Source of the DNA: Treponema sp.
Lineage (GTDB): Bacteria; Spirochaetota; Spirochaetia; Treponematales; Breznakiellaceae
DNA length: 54,848 bases
Reading direction: 5' to 3'
NCBI GenBank assembly: GCA_031266775.1
Contig: JAISAQ010000032.1
Span: 1 to 54,848 of the forward strand
Under the pieces are notes generated by a model. It ran no database searches. It was given only the letters and a program-made list of their open reading frames with translations, and was not told the DNA's origin. This document shows positions 25,565-34,350 of this stretch, one piece after another. The stretch's first letter is position 1. The number at the start of each line of letters is the position of its first letter. Both the position numbers and the translations under genes were made by a program.

Positions 25565-28381
25565 CTACTGTTTCCATTTGGGAATATAACCGGCCTTAAA
25601 GGCAAGGGTACGCTCCATATTCCCGTTCTTTTCCGTTACAATTTCCAGACGGGCGTTGAGTGTTACCAATTCAGGTTTTTCAATGTCCACAGTCTCTATC
25701 AGGGCATCGCAGGACAGGGGCTTCGGCAAAAGATGCCTGCAGATGTTTTCGTTTTTTCTGTCAACCCTCCGGGCATACGGCATATGAAAAACAAATGAGG
25801 CTGTTTTTCTTTCGCCGTTTCTCAGAGAACCTGCGAAACACACAGCCCGTCCGTTTACGCGCCTTCCTTCATTCTCGAGCTTCATGGCGCCCTGTTCCCG
25901 CACAGAAGCGGAGCAGTTTAGAGGCATTTCAAGGACAACCTTTACTTCTTTCCATCCGGTATCCGTATTGTTTCCGATAACAAACCGCAAATCGAAAGGA
26001 GGCGTTTCGTTCTGCAGCCAATACCAGAGCCCCCCGGTACGCATGAAAAGAATGCCGTCTTCGGCAAGGGCCGCAAGTTCGGCGGCATGAATGTCCCTGG
26101 CGGAGAAACCGTCAATGCTGGCGCCGGCTTCACCACGCCTGAACATAAGCGTTTCTCCCGGTGCCGCAGCCTGTTTTACGGTTTCGTGTTTTCCTTCCGC
26201 GCCACAGCCTTTCCTTCTGAAACCAACGCACACATTCCATGTTTTCGCGGCGAGGTTTTTTATCAAACAGGTTCCAGCTTCTTCGTCATAGTTAATTTCG
26301 AACGGCAGGCCGAAAATTCCGGCGGGATGTATGTGCAGTTTATCCGGAAGCCCTTTGGGAGAAAAAGTCAGCGTACGGGAAACGGCGTCCGCCTCAATTC
26401 CCAGCCAGCGGCTTTCATACTGCCAAGCCCATGCTCCCTGCCCCTGGCTGCACCGCGTTAGTTTTCTGCATTCTTCCGGTCCTGAAGGCCACCAAAACAG
26501 GCTGCCTGTGACCCTGTCAATATAGTTAACCGCGGTAGCGGCGGTGTCCGCCATTTCCCCCCGGGATACGGCGCCGCTTACGCTGGCAAGGACCGCCGTT
26601 CCGTCATTGGCAAGAGGCGCGCTTGCATACCAGCTGCGCAGATCCATTTCGGGCTGATAATTTTCGCAAAACAGGGAACGGCCAAAGCGCTGGTAATGTA
26701 CCCATGGCGCGTAATCGTCGGCGCAGGCTCCGTAAACGGGCGCCAGCATGCTGCTGGTATCTTCACCGTCGTAATAGGGGGCGTTGTTATCTTTTATGTA
26801 GAGGCCTTCATCATCAGTATCCAGATTTGTTCCGCCGGAAAGCATTTTTCCAAAGGGACCGTCAATGAGCATTGTTTTTTCTATTGACGCGGTAATCCCT
26901 TCGGCAATATCCGAATATTTTTTCCCGTTTTTTCCAAGGGATTCTAAAATATACGCGATGCCTTTGAACGCGTAATACAGCTTGACGTTTGTGCCATAAT
27001 CATAACGCCGTCCGGTAAGGCCGTCGCTTGACCAATAGGTGGAAAACAAAGTTTCTTCATGATGCTTAAATCCGGTAATTTCTTCCATGATGCCGATCAG
27101 GGCGTCAAGCATGCCGGGCGTCCGTGTAAACATGCCGGTATCGCCTGAGCGGCGCAGCAGAAAGGCGGCAATGACAACCGGAGAACAGAGAATGGGCACG
27201 GAGTGATCCGGTTTGCAGTATGACGACATGGGCTTGGTTTTATCGAGCAGAAAAACAAGGGCGCGTTCGGCAATCTCGGGACATAGTATGGCTGCCGATA
27301 CGATCGTCGGTTCATAATCTATGCCCCAAATGGTCCCGAACCCGTGCGAGGGGGCTCCCTGGCGGAGGGCAAGCAGATTGCCGTCAGAGTCCGTCTGCAG
27401 ACAATTAAAATTATCAAGCAGACAGCGTATAAAAAACTCATGCATACGCGCGGGTATATCGCCACAGTCCCCCGCCGCCGGTTCAACGGCGGGAAGGCGT
27501 TCGCGCCAAAATTGTACCGTACGGGAAATCCAGTCGAGGGGGTCTTTTCTTAAAAGACCGTAAAGTTCCGAAGTTACCGTACAAAAATCATTTCCCATGG
27601 CTATATACGTGCAAAAAACCCGCGTTTCCCCGGTGGGGATGCTGAAATCAAGCTCCGAAATAAAGCTGTCACCAAGGAAAGAACAGCGTCCCCCCTGAAG
27701 GTGGACCCCTGCGCTTCCTTCGGGGCGTGAAAGCATCAGCGTACCACGACGTACGGCAAAGACAGCCGCATTCATATCCCGGTATTCAGGCTTCAGATCT
27801 TCATAGTCTCCTATCAGGCTTTTTGATGCGGAAAGACGCAGGGTTCCTTCGCTGTTTTTGCCCGACATGTTTTTAATGACAAGTGCATAAATGGCTCCGG
27901 CAGGACCGGGCAGGGGCGTATTTTTTAACGCCGGGTTTCCCTTCTCCGATACGGGAGCACAGCTTATAATGGATATGTCCAGATCCCCTTCGGCTGTTTG
28001 TGTAACAGGCAAAAAATGCAAAGCATAACGTGTTTCCGCTTTTCGAAGGCAATCCGCAAGGGAAATGGTTTTCCCGTTCATTATCAACGAATAGCGCAGA
28101 TCGCCCAGATAAAGCGTGTTGTCGGTATGGTGATTCATGCCCTGACAGTAACCGAAGTCGCGGTTGTTGATTGGAACGGGATACACCTTTGAAGGAAAGG
28201 CCGAAAAACGGAACATGCCGTTTACGCTGTGGCCTATTAGTATACGCGCATTGGACTGGACAAGGAGCGGCTCTTCGTAGATTTTTCCGGTTAAAAGACC
28301 GGCGGCGTCGGAGGGAGACCCGCATTGATATACGGTTCGGGGCAACTGGACAACATCTTCCCAGGAATTTATACCGGACAT
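25565..28381 (-). CDS. Large putative carbohydrate-active enzyme, (alpha/alpha)6-barrel-like
   Basis: 938 residues, no signal peptide, so cytoplasmic. I cannot assign a family. The N-terminal third is beta-rich (about 1-290), as in the sandwich domain of six-hairpin glycosidases and phosphorylases. The centre (about 310-640) is helical with repeated aromatic and acidic segments such as GFGTIWGIDYEPTIVS, DYGTNVKLYYAFKGIAYILE and YYDGEDTSSMLAPVYG. The C-terminal part is again beta-rich (about 660-930). That order resembles GH15/GH94-type proteins. Position after an importer and two dehydrogenases suggests it cleaves an imported oligosaccharide or glycoside. The ATG at 28381 follows CGGAG. Confidence 0.6.
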   Translation of the reverse strand: MSGINSWEDVVQLPRTVYQCGSPSDAAGLLTGKIYEEPLLVQSNARILIGHSVNGMFRFSAFPSKVYPVPINNRDFGYCQGMNHHTDNTLYLGDLRYSLIMNGKTISLADCLRKAETRYALHFLPVTQTAEGDLDISIISCAPVSEKGNPALKNTPLPGPAGAIYALVIKNMSGKNSEGTLRLSASKSLIGDYEDLKPEYRDMNAAVFAVRRGTLMLSRPEGSAGVHLQGGRCSFLGDSFISELDFSIPTGETRVFCTYIAMGNDFCTVTSELYGLLRKDPLDWISRTVQFWRERLPAVEPAAGDCGDIPARMHEFFIRCLLDNFNCLQTDSDGNLLALRQGAPSHGFGTIWGIDYEPTIVSAAILCPEIAERALVFLLDKTKPMSSYCKPDHSVPILCSPVVIAAFLLRRSGDTGMFTRTPGMLDALIGIMEEITGFKHHEETLFSTYWSSDGLTGRRYDYGTNVKLYYAFKGIAYILESLGKNGKKYSDIAEGITASIEKTMLIDGPFGKMLSGGTNLDTDDEGLYIKDNNAPYYDGEDTSSMLAPVYGACADDYAPWVHYQRFGRSLFCENYQPEMDLRSWYASAPLANDGTAVLASVSGAVSRGEMADTAATAVNYIDRVTGSLFWWPSGPEECRKLTRCSQGQGAWAWQYESRWLGIEADAVSRTLTFSPKGLPDKLHIHPAGIFGLPFEINYDEEAGTCLIKNLAAKTWNVCVGFRRKGCGAEGKHETVKQAAAPGETLMFRRGEAGASIDGFSARDIHAAELAALAEDGILFMRTGGLWYWLQNETPPFDLRFVIGNNTDTGWKEVKVVLEMPLNCSASVREQGAMKLENEGRRVNGRAVCFAGSLRNGERKTASFVFHMPYARRVDRKNENICRHLLPKPLSCDALIETVDIEKPELVTLNARLEIVTEKNGNMERTLAFKAGYIPKWKQ

Positions 28382-28425
28382 GATTCACTCCGTAAAAATA
28401 GTATGGAAGGCGCCGGGACGGCGGC

Positions 28426-29409
28426 TTACGGGAACATCAGTTTATGGTCAATAATGCGTCCCGTTTCGCAGTATTCCTTGAGGGTAAGTATGGCCTCTCT
28501 TCCGCAACGGCGAAACATGGCGATATTATCGCCTGCAATATGCGGAGTAATGGTCACGTTTGTCATGCGCCTGAACGGATGTTCCTGTGGCAGCGGTTCG
28601 GCGGAAAAAACATCAAGCCAGGCGTCAAACCGGCCTTTCTGCAGCTCCCTGACCAAGGCGTCTTCATCATAAACGGCAGCCCGTGACGAATTGATAAACA
28701 CCGCACCGTCTTTTATTTTTGCAAAGTGTTCGGCCCCGATAATTCCCCTGGTTGAAGGCAAAACAGGAAGATGCAGAGATATGACATCGGCCTTTTCAAA
28801 TATATCATCCATGCCAACAAGCTCAATGTCCAGTTCCCTTGCGTCCTTTTCGGTTGCCAGTTTGTCGCAGGCGATCACCTTTGCGCCAAGGAAACGCATA
28901 TACCTTGCGACATACCTGCCGATCCTGCCAAGGGCGATTAATCCGACGGTACTTTCACAGAGAAGCCCGACAGTTCTGCGGGGCTCGCACCATACAGACC
29001 CGGCCTTGAGCCGCGCGTCAAACCTGGCCAGTTTACGCACTCCCGCCAATGCGGCGCCCACCGTCCACTCCGCAACCGCGACAGTATTGCCGTTGGAGCC
29101 TTCGATGACGCGGATGCCCGTGTTTTTTTCGGTATCGGCAAACTGCTCCCACCAATGGGAAATGCAGATCAATTCTATGGTACCAGTCTTTTTTAAAACA
29201 TTTTCGGTTATTTCTTTTGTTCCCATGCCGTTGAGGGATAAAATGATATTCGCTCCCTTCATTCTTTCAATCAGCTCGTCCTCCGTAAAAGGCTCCGCCC
29301 TTGAGCCTTCCGACACGACATCGGCAAAGGAAGCGAGCAAATCTTCATTGGCCCTGTCCATGTAAAGATCGTACCAGTCTGCCAGACGGTGAACATAAAC
29401 CTTTTTCAT
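28426..29409 (-). CDS. D-isomer-specific 2-hydroxyacid dehydrogenase
   Basis: 327 residues of the phosphoglycerate dehydrogenase superfamily. The NAD-binding domain has GLIALGRIGRYVARYMRFLG. The catalytic triad is visible as Arg in NSSRAAVYDEDAL, Glu in SAEPLPQEHPF and His in TPHIAGD. The substrate is unknown; in this operon, reduction or oxidation of a sugar-acid intermediate is likely rather than serine synthesis. AAGGAG precedes the ATG; the next gene starts 44 bases downstream. Confidence 0.9.
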   Translation of the reverse strand: MKKVYVHRLADWYDLYMDRANEDLLASFADVVSEGSRAEPFTEDELIERMKGANIILSLNGMGTKEITENVLKKTGTIELICISHWWEQFADTEKNTGIRVIEGSNGNTVAVAEWTVGAALAGVRKLARFDARLKAGSVWCEPRRTVGLLCESTVGLIALGRIGRYVARYMRFLGAKVIACDKLATEKDARELDIELVGMDDIFEKADVISLHLPVLPSTRGIIGAEHFAKIKDGAVFINSSRAAVYDEDALVRELQKGRFDAWLDVFSAEPLPQEHPFRRMTNVTITPHIAGDNIAMFRRCGREAILTLKEYCETGRIIDHKLMFP

Positions 29410-29447
29410 TGTTTTCGACTCCTTCGAATAAATTTGGAACCTTCAAA

Positions 29448-30284
29448 TTATCCTTTCATCCCGGTCAGGGTGAGCCCTTCAATAAATCTTCTCTGGGCAA
29501 AAAGGAACACTATGACAAGAGGCAGAGACGCCAGGCCGGCGGCCGCCATCAGAGGGCCATAAGCGGTTGCATTTGCTACCTGAAAATAAGAAAGACCCAA
29601 AGGCAGCAACCTGAGATTTTTATCGGTTGTTATTATTAAAGGCCATAAAAAACTGTTCCAGGAATTCATAAAAACAAAGATTGATACTGAAACCAGGGCA
29701 GGAGTCGACAGGGGGAGGATGATCCTGTAAAGTATCTGAAGGCGGTTACATCCGTCAATGCGGGCGGATTCATCAAGATCAACCGGAATTGACATAAAAA
29801 ACTGCCTGAGCAAAAATATACTGAAAGCCGAAATAAGGCTGGGCAATATTAAAGCCGCATACGTATTCATAAGGCCAAGTTTGTCTATAATAATATACAA
29901 AGGGATGATCAGCACAGACTGGGGTATCATCATTGTAGCCAGAAATCCGAGAAAGATAACATTACGGCCCGTAAAACGAATTCGGGAAAAAGCAAAGGCC
30001 GCAAGGGACGCCACGTTGGCCTGTATGACCGTAGTCACGGTGGCGACGAAAATGGAATTAAAAAACAGCCGCCCCATATCAACATATCTGAATACAGAGT
30101 TGAAATGCACAAGTGTCGGAGGCAGGGGAAGCCAGACTATCGGATATTTCCAGATTAGTCCCTCCGGTTTGATTGCGGTTGACAGCATGAATAAAATGGG
30201 AACAAGCGATACAACAGCCCAAAAGACAATAAAAACCATGCCGGGCAAATGTCCGATTGTTATTTTTTTAGAGCTTGCAGCCAT
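29448..30284 (-). CDS. ABC transporter permease, MalG type
   Basis: 278 residues, six membrane helices, the EAA loop as SIPVDLDESARIDGCNRLQI and an N-terminal start KKITIGHLPGMVFIVFWAVV. Carbohydrate uptake type 1 family (COG0395). It is second of the permease pair, 8 bases after the upstream permease gene, with AGGAGG before the ATG. It needs an ATPase encoded elsewhere. Confidence 0.92.
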   Translation of the reverse strand: MAASSKKITIGHLPGMVFIVFWAVVSLVPILFMLSTAIKPEGLIWKYPIVWLPLPPTLVHFNSVFRYVDMGRLFFNSIFVATVTTVIQANVASLAAFAFSRIRFTGRNVIFLGFLATMMIPQSVLIIPLYIIIDKLGLMNTYAALILPSLISAFSIFLLRQFFMSIPVDLDESARIDGCNRLQILYRIILPLSTPALVSVSIFVFMNSWNSFLWPLIITTDKNLRLLPLGLSYFQVANATAYGPLMAAAGLASLPLVIVFLFAQRRFIEGLTLTGMKG

Positions 30285-30292
30285 TTTTCCTC

Positions 30293-31213
30293 CTAATAGT
30301 TCCAGTCCGTTACGGATAATTTATTCTGGATATAGGTTACAACAAAAATAACCACAAATAGCAGCCAGGACACGGCGCTCGCATAGGGCATATCGTAATA
30401 TGTAAAGGCATTCCTGTAAATATAAAACACAATCACGTCTGTTTTATACATGGGACCGCCTTTTGTCATAAGAAATATCTGATCAAAGGCCTGAAACGTA
30501 TTAATTACCGATATAATGACAAGAAACCACGTAGTAGGAGCAAGCAGCGGAAATGTTATTCTAAAGAACTTTTGTCCCGCGCCCGCGCCTTCTATATCCG
30601 CCGCTTCATACAGGGTGCCGGGTATATTCTGAAGAGCGGCGAGATAGATTACCATGTGATATCCAACCCATTTCCAGACCGCCACCATGATAACAGCCGC
30701 CATTGTATATTTGGGGTTTGTAAGCCAGCCGGTATTACGGTCAAATCCAAAAAGATGAAGAAACACATTTACCAGTCCTATTCCCGGACTAAGCAGAAAC
30801 CGCCAGATCATGGCTACAACAACCATTGAAACAACATAGGGGACAAAAAACACGGTACGTAAAGCGGATCTAAAAGGGATTTTCCAGTTTAGTATAACCG
30901 CAAGCAACAATCCCAGTACCACGTGAAAAAACACCACGGGAATGGAAAACTCCGCCGTAGCCCGAAGGGAATTCCAGAATTCCCTGCTGTTCAGGGCTTT
31001 TTTAAACTGGCCGAAGCCTCCAAATTCTACCATGGCCATTGTTCCGCCCGGTATGGCCTTGCTTAAGCTGAGGATAAAACTATACACAAAGGGAATAGCA
31101 ACAAATAATACAAAAAGGACTACGCTTGGAGTGATAAACAAATATCCACTGATATTGTCCGCCCGCCGTATCGCGTTTATCCGGGCTTTATACGCTGCCT
31201 TTACCTTTTGCAC
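30293..31213 (-). CDS. ABC transporter permease, MalF type
   Basis: 306 residues, six membrane helices, beginning GTG at 31213 with GGAGG 5 bases upstream. The EAA loop is NIPGTLYEAADIEGAGAGQK. COG1175 family. It is separated from the binding-protein gene by 142 bases that hold a strong stem-loop. Confidence 0.92.
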   Translation of the reverse strand: MQKVKAAYKARINAIRRADNISGYLFITPSVVLFVLFVAIPFVYSFILSLSKAIPGGTMAMVEFGGFGQFKKALNSREFWNSLRATAEFSIPVVFFHVVLGLLLAVILNWKIPFRSALRTVFFVPYVVSMVVVAMIWRFLLSPGIGLVNVFLHLFGFDRNTGWLTNPKYTMAAVIMVAVWKWVGYHMVIYLAALQNIPGTLYEAADIEGAGAGQKFFRITFPLLAPTTWFLVIISVINTFQAFDQIFLMTKGGPMYKTDVIVFYIYRNAFTYYDMPYASAVSWLLFVVIFVVTYIQNKLSVTDWNY

Positions 31214-31298
31214 CTGAACCTCCGGTGGATAGAGCGGCCGTATTCCGTTTCCGCGTCAAGAACCTGCGCAGAAACAAAACACGCCACGTTACTCCCGC

Positions 31299-31343
31299 GC
31301 GGGTCCCGGGCGCAAGAAGAAATTCCCCCGGCGCCGGACCCGC
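31299..31343 (-). promoter_or_regulatory. Intra-operon stem-loop after the binding-protein gene
   Basis: On the minus strand the arm at 31343-31331 (GCGGGTCCGGCGC) pairs with 31313-31299 (GCGCCCGGGACCCGC), giving 13 pairs with a 2-base bulge and a 17-base loop. No T-run follows, so it is more likely an mRNA-stabilising structure for the binding-protein message than a full terminator. Confidence 0.6.
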
Positions 31344-31355
31344 AAAACAGGAAAT

Positions 31356-32636
31356 TTATCTATTGCCCATCGTTGATTCTACTTCCGCAAACGCAGCCTG
31401 AATGGCGGCATTTGCGTCGGCGCCGTAGAACACAGGTTCAATATGCTTGAAGACGATTTCTGTAAACGTGGGATAGTCCGGCCGTACCGCCCGGTTGGTA
31501 GCGGAGTTCATGGATTCGGCAATTACCTTCATTGTATCATTGCTGGCAAGCCATGCGGCATATTCGCTGTTCTGCTCAAGAGGTTTATAGGTAGGCGTTT
31601 TGCCTTCCGCCCGGGCCACCCGCAGATGTACTTTTGGGGTAAACCAGTATTTCACAAATTCCCAGGAAGCCTGTTGCCGCGTCTCGTCCGATTTGACGAT
31701 CATGAAGTGCTCACCGCCGACATTCGGGGCGGGGTTATTTTTCCCGGGCCAGACGCCGACGCCAAGATCGTCTCCGAGTGCGCTGGAAAAAGTATTTTGC
31801 ATCCAGGAGCCGGCTATCTGCATTCCCGTCAGGCCGTTGATAAATGCCTGTTCCGGGGGGCTTATGGTTGATATACCTTCTTTAAAGGCATCGGTATAGA
31901 AAGTCAGTGCTTCCACAGCGGCGGAAGAATTAAAGGCAGGATGAGTATATGTATCGTCCCAGATTTTTCCACCCGCACTTACTGTCTGTGACTGCCATTC
32001 CCAGCCGAAGCCTTCATGACTGTTGTCAAGAACAAAATTGCCCAAAAACCCCCATATTCCAGCCCTGGTATCCTGTATTTTACGGGCATAACTGTACATT
32101 TCCTGCCAGTTTTTCGGCGGGGTATCAGGATCCAGGCCCTTTGCCCTGAATATACTCTTGTTGTAGAAAAGCACCAGGCAGTTTGCCCATGTATGAAGGG
32201 AAATAACCCTTCCGTCGGGAGCAGTGCCAAAGCGCTGGAAGACCGGGTAGAAGTCTTCGTACTTAAAAGAGCTGTCTTTGGCAAAATAGTCCCGAAGATC
32301 CACCAGCGTATAGATAGAATCAGTTACGGTTGGATAGATACAATCATAGAAAATGACATCCGGTTTTTCACCGCTGCCGGCGGCCGCCGAAACCTGGAGC
32401 CGCTGCAAGAGTTCTGCATGGCTTGGAAAATAAGTATCTATTACTCTGACTTCCGGATGGGCGGCATTGTACTCGTCCGTGATCTTGTCAAAATCACAGG
32501 TTGGACCGTACATTTCCCAGAAATTCAACGTCAGTCTTTCCGGTGAAGAATTGCCCTGTGTTTTACCTTGACAGGCAGTAAAGACAAATCCGGCAACACA
32601 TACAATCGCCATCGAAACAAAAAACACTCTTTTCAT
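31356..32636 (-). CDS. ABC transporter substrate-binding lipoprotein, sugar type
   Basis: 426 residues, COG1653. The signal peptide MKRVFFVSMAIVCVAGFVFT ends in ACQGKTQ, so Cys22 is probably lipidated (FTAC lipobox). The body carries YGPTCDFDKITDEYNAAHPE, SGEKPDVIFYDCIYP and NVGGEHFMIVKSDE, as in oligosaccharide-binding proteins. It is first gene of the operon; AGGAGG precedes the ATG. Its promoter is not clear to me, but a 12-base inverted repeat lies 26 bases upstream of the start codon. Confidence 0.92.
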   Translation of the reverse strand: MKRVFFVSMAIVCVAGFVFTACQGKTQGNSSPERLTLNFWEMYGPTCDFDKITDEYNAAHPEVRVIDTYFPSHAELLQRLQVSAAAGSGEKPDVIFYDCIYPTVTDSIYTLVDLRDYFAKDSSFKYEDFYPVFQRFGTAPDGRVISLHTWANCLVLFYNKSIFRAKGLDPDTPPKNWQEMYSYARKIQDTRAGIWGFLGNFVLDNSHEGFGWEWQSQTVSAGGKIWDDTYTHPAFNSSAAVEALTFYTDAFKEGISTISPPEQAFINGLTGMQIAGSWMQNTFSSALGDDLGVGVWPGKNNPAPNVGGEHFMIVKSDETRQQASWEFVKYWFTPKVHLRVARAEGKTPTYKPLEQNSEYAAWLASNDTMKVIAESMNSATNRAVRPDYPTFTEIVFKHIEPVFYGADANAAIQAAFAEVESTMGNR

Positions 32637-32661
32637 TTTTCTCCTCCTGTAAAATTAATAG

Positions 32662-32693
32662 AGTTGTTCAATAGCTTTAGTTATTGAACAACT
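32662..32693. promoter_or_regulatory. 12-base perfect inverted repeat upstream of the carbohydrate ABC operon
   Basis: AGTTGTTCAATA at 32662-32673 and TATTGAACAACT at 32682-32693, 8-base spacer. It lies between the binding-protein ribosome site and the upstream region, where a LacI- or GntR-like repressor could act. It could also fold as a leader hairpin in the minus-strand transcript. Confidence 0.6.
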
Positions 32694-32947
32694 TCCACTT
32701 AAAATATTTTCAGCCGGCCGCTTTTTCAAAACGCCACATTTGAAAGAACGGCCGTTTTTACCAAAAACCGCATATGGCAGGACTCTCCTCCCGGCAACAT
32801 TTTTATGAGGCAATGCGGCGCCATATTTCTTCCCCGGAAGGCTCCTGTTCTGGAAAAGTAATGTTTTTTCGTTTCGTTTGAATTGACTGGATATCGTTGA
32901 TTCGTATTGAGGGCTTCATGCCCAAGAACCCGCTTGCGCGGGGGAGG

Positions 32948-32985
32948 AACCGCAGATTCGCGCTCTGCCGCGCGGTATGTTGATT
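32948..32985 (+). repeat. GC-rich dispersed repeat, copy C (longest)
   Basis: Contains AACCGCAGATTCGCGCTCTG then CCGCGCGGTATGTTGATT. Its left 28 bases match the reverse complement of 6894-6924. The 24 bases at 32962-32985 match 40034-40057 with one difference. GCAGA and TCTGC within it can pair. Confidence 0.5.
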
Positions 32986-33018
32986 TTTTGTTATGTAAGA
33001 AACTACTTAAATTTTGGT

Positions 33019-33035
33019 GGGGGGGGGGGGGGGGG
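33019..33035 (+). repeat. Homopolymer run of 17 G
   Basis: Seventeen consecutive G residues, preceded by TTTTGGT and followed by TAAAAACC. It lies 184 bases before the gene at 33220 and 383 bases before the divergent binding-protein gene. Poly-G tracts of variable length near promoters are known phase-variation devices in Treponema pallidum. Confidence 0.9.
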
Positions 33036-33075
33036 TAAAAACCATTCAGCGGAAAATTCCGCCGTTGCAAACTTT

Positions 33076-33096
33076 CCATGATATATAATTTCATGG
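33076..33096 (+). promoter_or_regulatory. Dyad CCATGA/TCATGG flanking an AT-rich core
   Basis: CCATGA at 33076-33081 and TCATGG at 33091-33096 surround TATATAATT, which holds a consensus TATAAT. A -35 box at the usual spacing is not evident (TTGCAA lies only 13 bases upstream), so this may be a regulator-dependent promoter or just an operator. Confidence 0.35.
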
Positions 33097-33167
33097 CCAG
33101 GATTATTTGTCAATCATTTTATTCACGCCGAAGAGGATCTATTACCCAGAAACCCGCAGGCCGCCGG

Positions 33168-33200
33168 GGTTTTCAAAGGTTCCTGTCATACTATAAAATG
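33168..33200 (+). promoter_or_regulatory. Candidate promoter for the propeller-like protein gene
   Basis: TTTTCA, 16 bases, TATAAA (in TACTATAAAATG), about 25 bases before the start codon at 33220. GGAGG at 33207-33212 is the ribosome site. Confidence 0.4.
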
Positions 33201-33219
33201 AGATGCGGAGGACAGGGTA

Positions 33220-34332
33220 ATGGAAGCGGTTAAATCATACAAATTAACGAAAGCGTCAACACCGCCGTATAATATATCGAATTACATACGCGCGGTGTCC
33301 GTTGATATTCACCGGTATCATCAGGGGAATGGAGACATGTGGCCCATTACATGGGGACTTGACGGCAATCTGTACGGTGGCGCGGGTGATAACCGTCTGA
33401 GCCCGGTAAATTTCTGGAGAATTCGCGGGGAACCCCAGCTTGCGGCCAAAAGCCAGCAGAATGCATGGTTTCTTGATCTGGTTAATAATTTTCCGCTTGA
33501 TCCTGTAAAGTATTGCAGGCGGCCTGACGTGGATCCCCGTATGGGCATAAAACCCGCAGGGCTGCTGGATATCGAAGGTTGTGTTTATTTTGCGGTGGAA
33601 CTCCAGAATTATGGAACCGATCCCGCCTTTACCCGGCAGGAAAATGTGTGCGGCTGGATAATTACTTCTTGGGATTATGGCCGGACCTGGAATGAAAAGG
33701 CAACGCCCATGGATTTTTTTACCAGCAGGTTAAGTTCCGTTCATTTTGTGCAGCAGGGCGGGCCGGGCTACCGTAACGCGCCGGACAAGTATGTCTATGC
33801 CGTTTTTCCCTGCGGCCGTGATGGAAAGAGCTACTGGGAAAACGGGGACTGTATTCTGCTGGGACGGACGCCGGCAGGGCACATCATTGACCGCGAATAC
33901 TGGGAATTTTATACCGGCCCTGACCGCGGCGGAAGTCCTGTATGGGAAAAAGACAGCGTCAATGCCGCGGAAATATTCGCCTATCCAGGAATGTGCGGTG
34001 AAAATCACATTACCTATAATGCGGGCATAGGCCGTTATGTCATGGGGAATTATTCTTTTCTGGATGATGAAGGCAATCCGCGTCCGAATCATCAGGGAAC
34101 CTGGCCTGACGGCGCGGGGCGGAGCCAGCTGTCGCTTTATGAAGCGAAAAATCTCTGGGGTCCCTGGAGCCTGTTTTATCAGGATGACAACTGGGGTTTT
34201 TGGGGAAATTACCAGCCCAATTTTCCCGAGAAATGGATATACAACGCCGGAAAAACCATGTTTATGGTTTCCGCCGGAACTTACGACGATTATAACTTCA
34301 CCGTTCAGCGCATTGATATTGAACTTGTTTAG
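33220..34332 (+). CDS. DUF4185-like / beta-propeller protein, putative carbohydrate-active
   Basis: 370 residues, no signal peptide. The sequence is rich in Trp, Tyr and Gly with repeated propeller-like strands, for example MWPITWGLDGNLYGGAGDN, CGWIITSWDYGRTWNE, CGENHITYNAGIGRYVMGNY and SQLSLYEAKNLWGPWSLFYQ. This pattern resembles DUF4185 and sialidase-like five-bladed propellers, some of which act on glycans. The family call is from memory of the pattern and not certain. It is transcribed away from the carbohydrate ABC operon and probably belongs to the same utilisation locus. It ends 18 bases before the opposing hisS. Confidence 0.55.
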   Translation: MEAVKSYKLTKASTPPYNISNYIRAVSVDIHRYHQGNGDMWPITWGLDGNLYGGAGDNRLSPVNFWRIRGEPQLAAKSQQNAWFLDLVNNFPLDPVKYCRRPDVDPRMGIKPAGLLDIEGCVYFAVELQNYGTDPAFTRQENVCGWIITSWDYGRTWNEKATPMDFFTSRLSSVHFVQQGGPGYRNAPDKYVYAVFPCGRDGKSYWENGDCILLGRTPAGHIIDREYWEFYTGPDRGGSPVWEKDSVNAAEIFAYPGMCGENHITYNAGIGRYVMGNYSFLDDEGNPRPNHQGTWPDGAGRSQLSLYEAKNLWGPWSLFYQDDNWGFWGNYQPNFPEKWIYNAGKTMFMVSAGTYDDYNFTVQRIDIELV

Positions 34333-34350
34333 TAACAATGAAAATTGCGG

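Larger units (their letters stand above)
32637..33219. other. 583-base divergent intergenic region with poly-G tract, dyads and a repeat copy
   Basis: No convincing gene. From left to right it holds the inverted repeat at 32662-32693, a stretch without recognised features (32700-32940), a copy of the GC-rich repeat (32948-32985), the 17-G run (33019-33035), a GCGGAA/TTCCGC dyad (33049-33062), a CCATGA/TCATGG dyad around an AT-rich -10-like core (33076-33096) and a promoter and ribosome site for the gene at 33220. A 122-codon minus-strand frame crosses the G-run but has no coding character. Confidence 0.6.

Noticed and set aside
32726..33094. 122-codon minus-strand frame across the poly-G tract
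   Set aside because: The G-run gives a poly-Pro stretch, and no ribosome site, signal or coding bias supports it.
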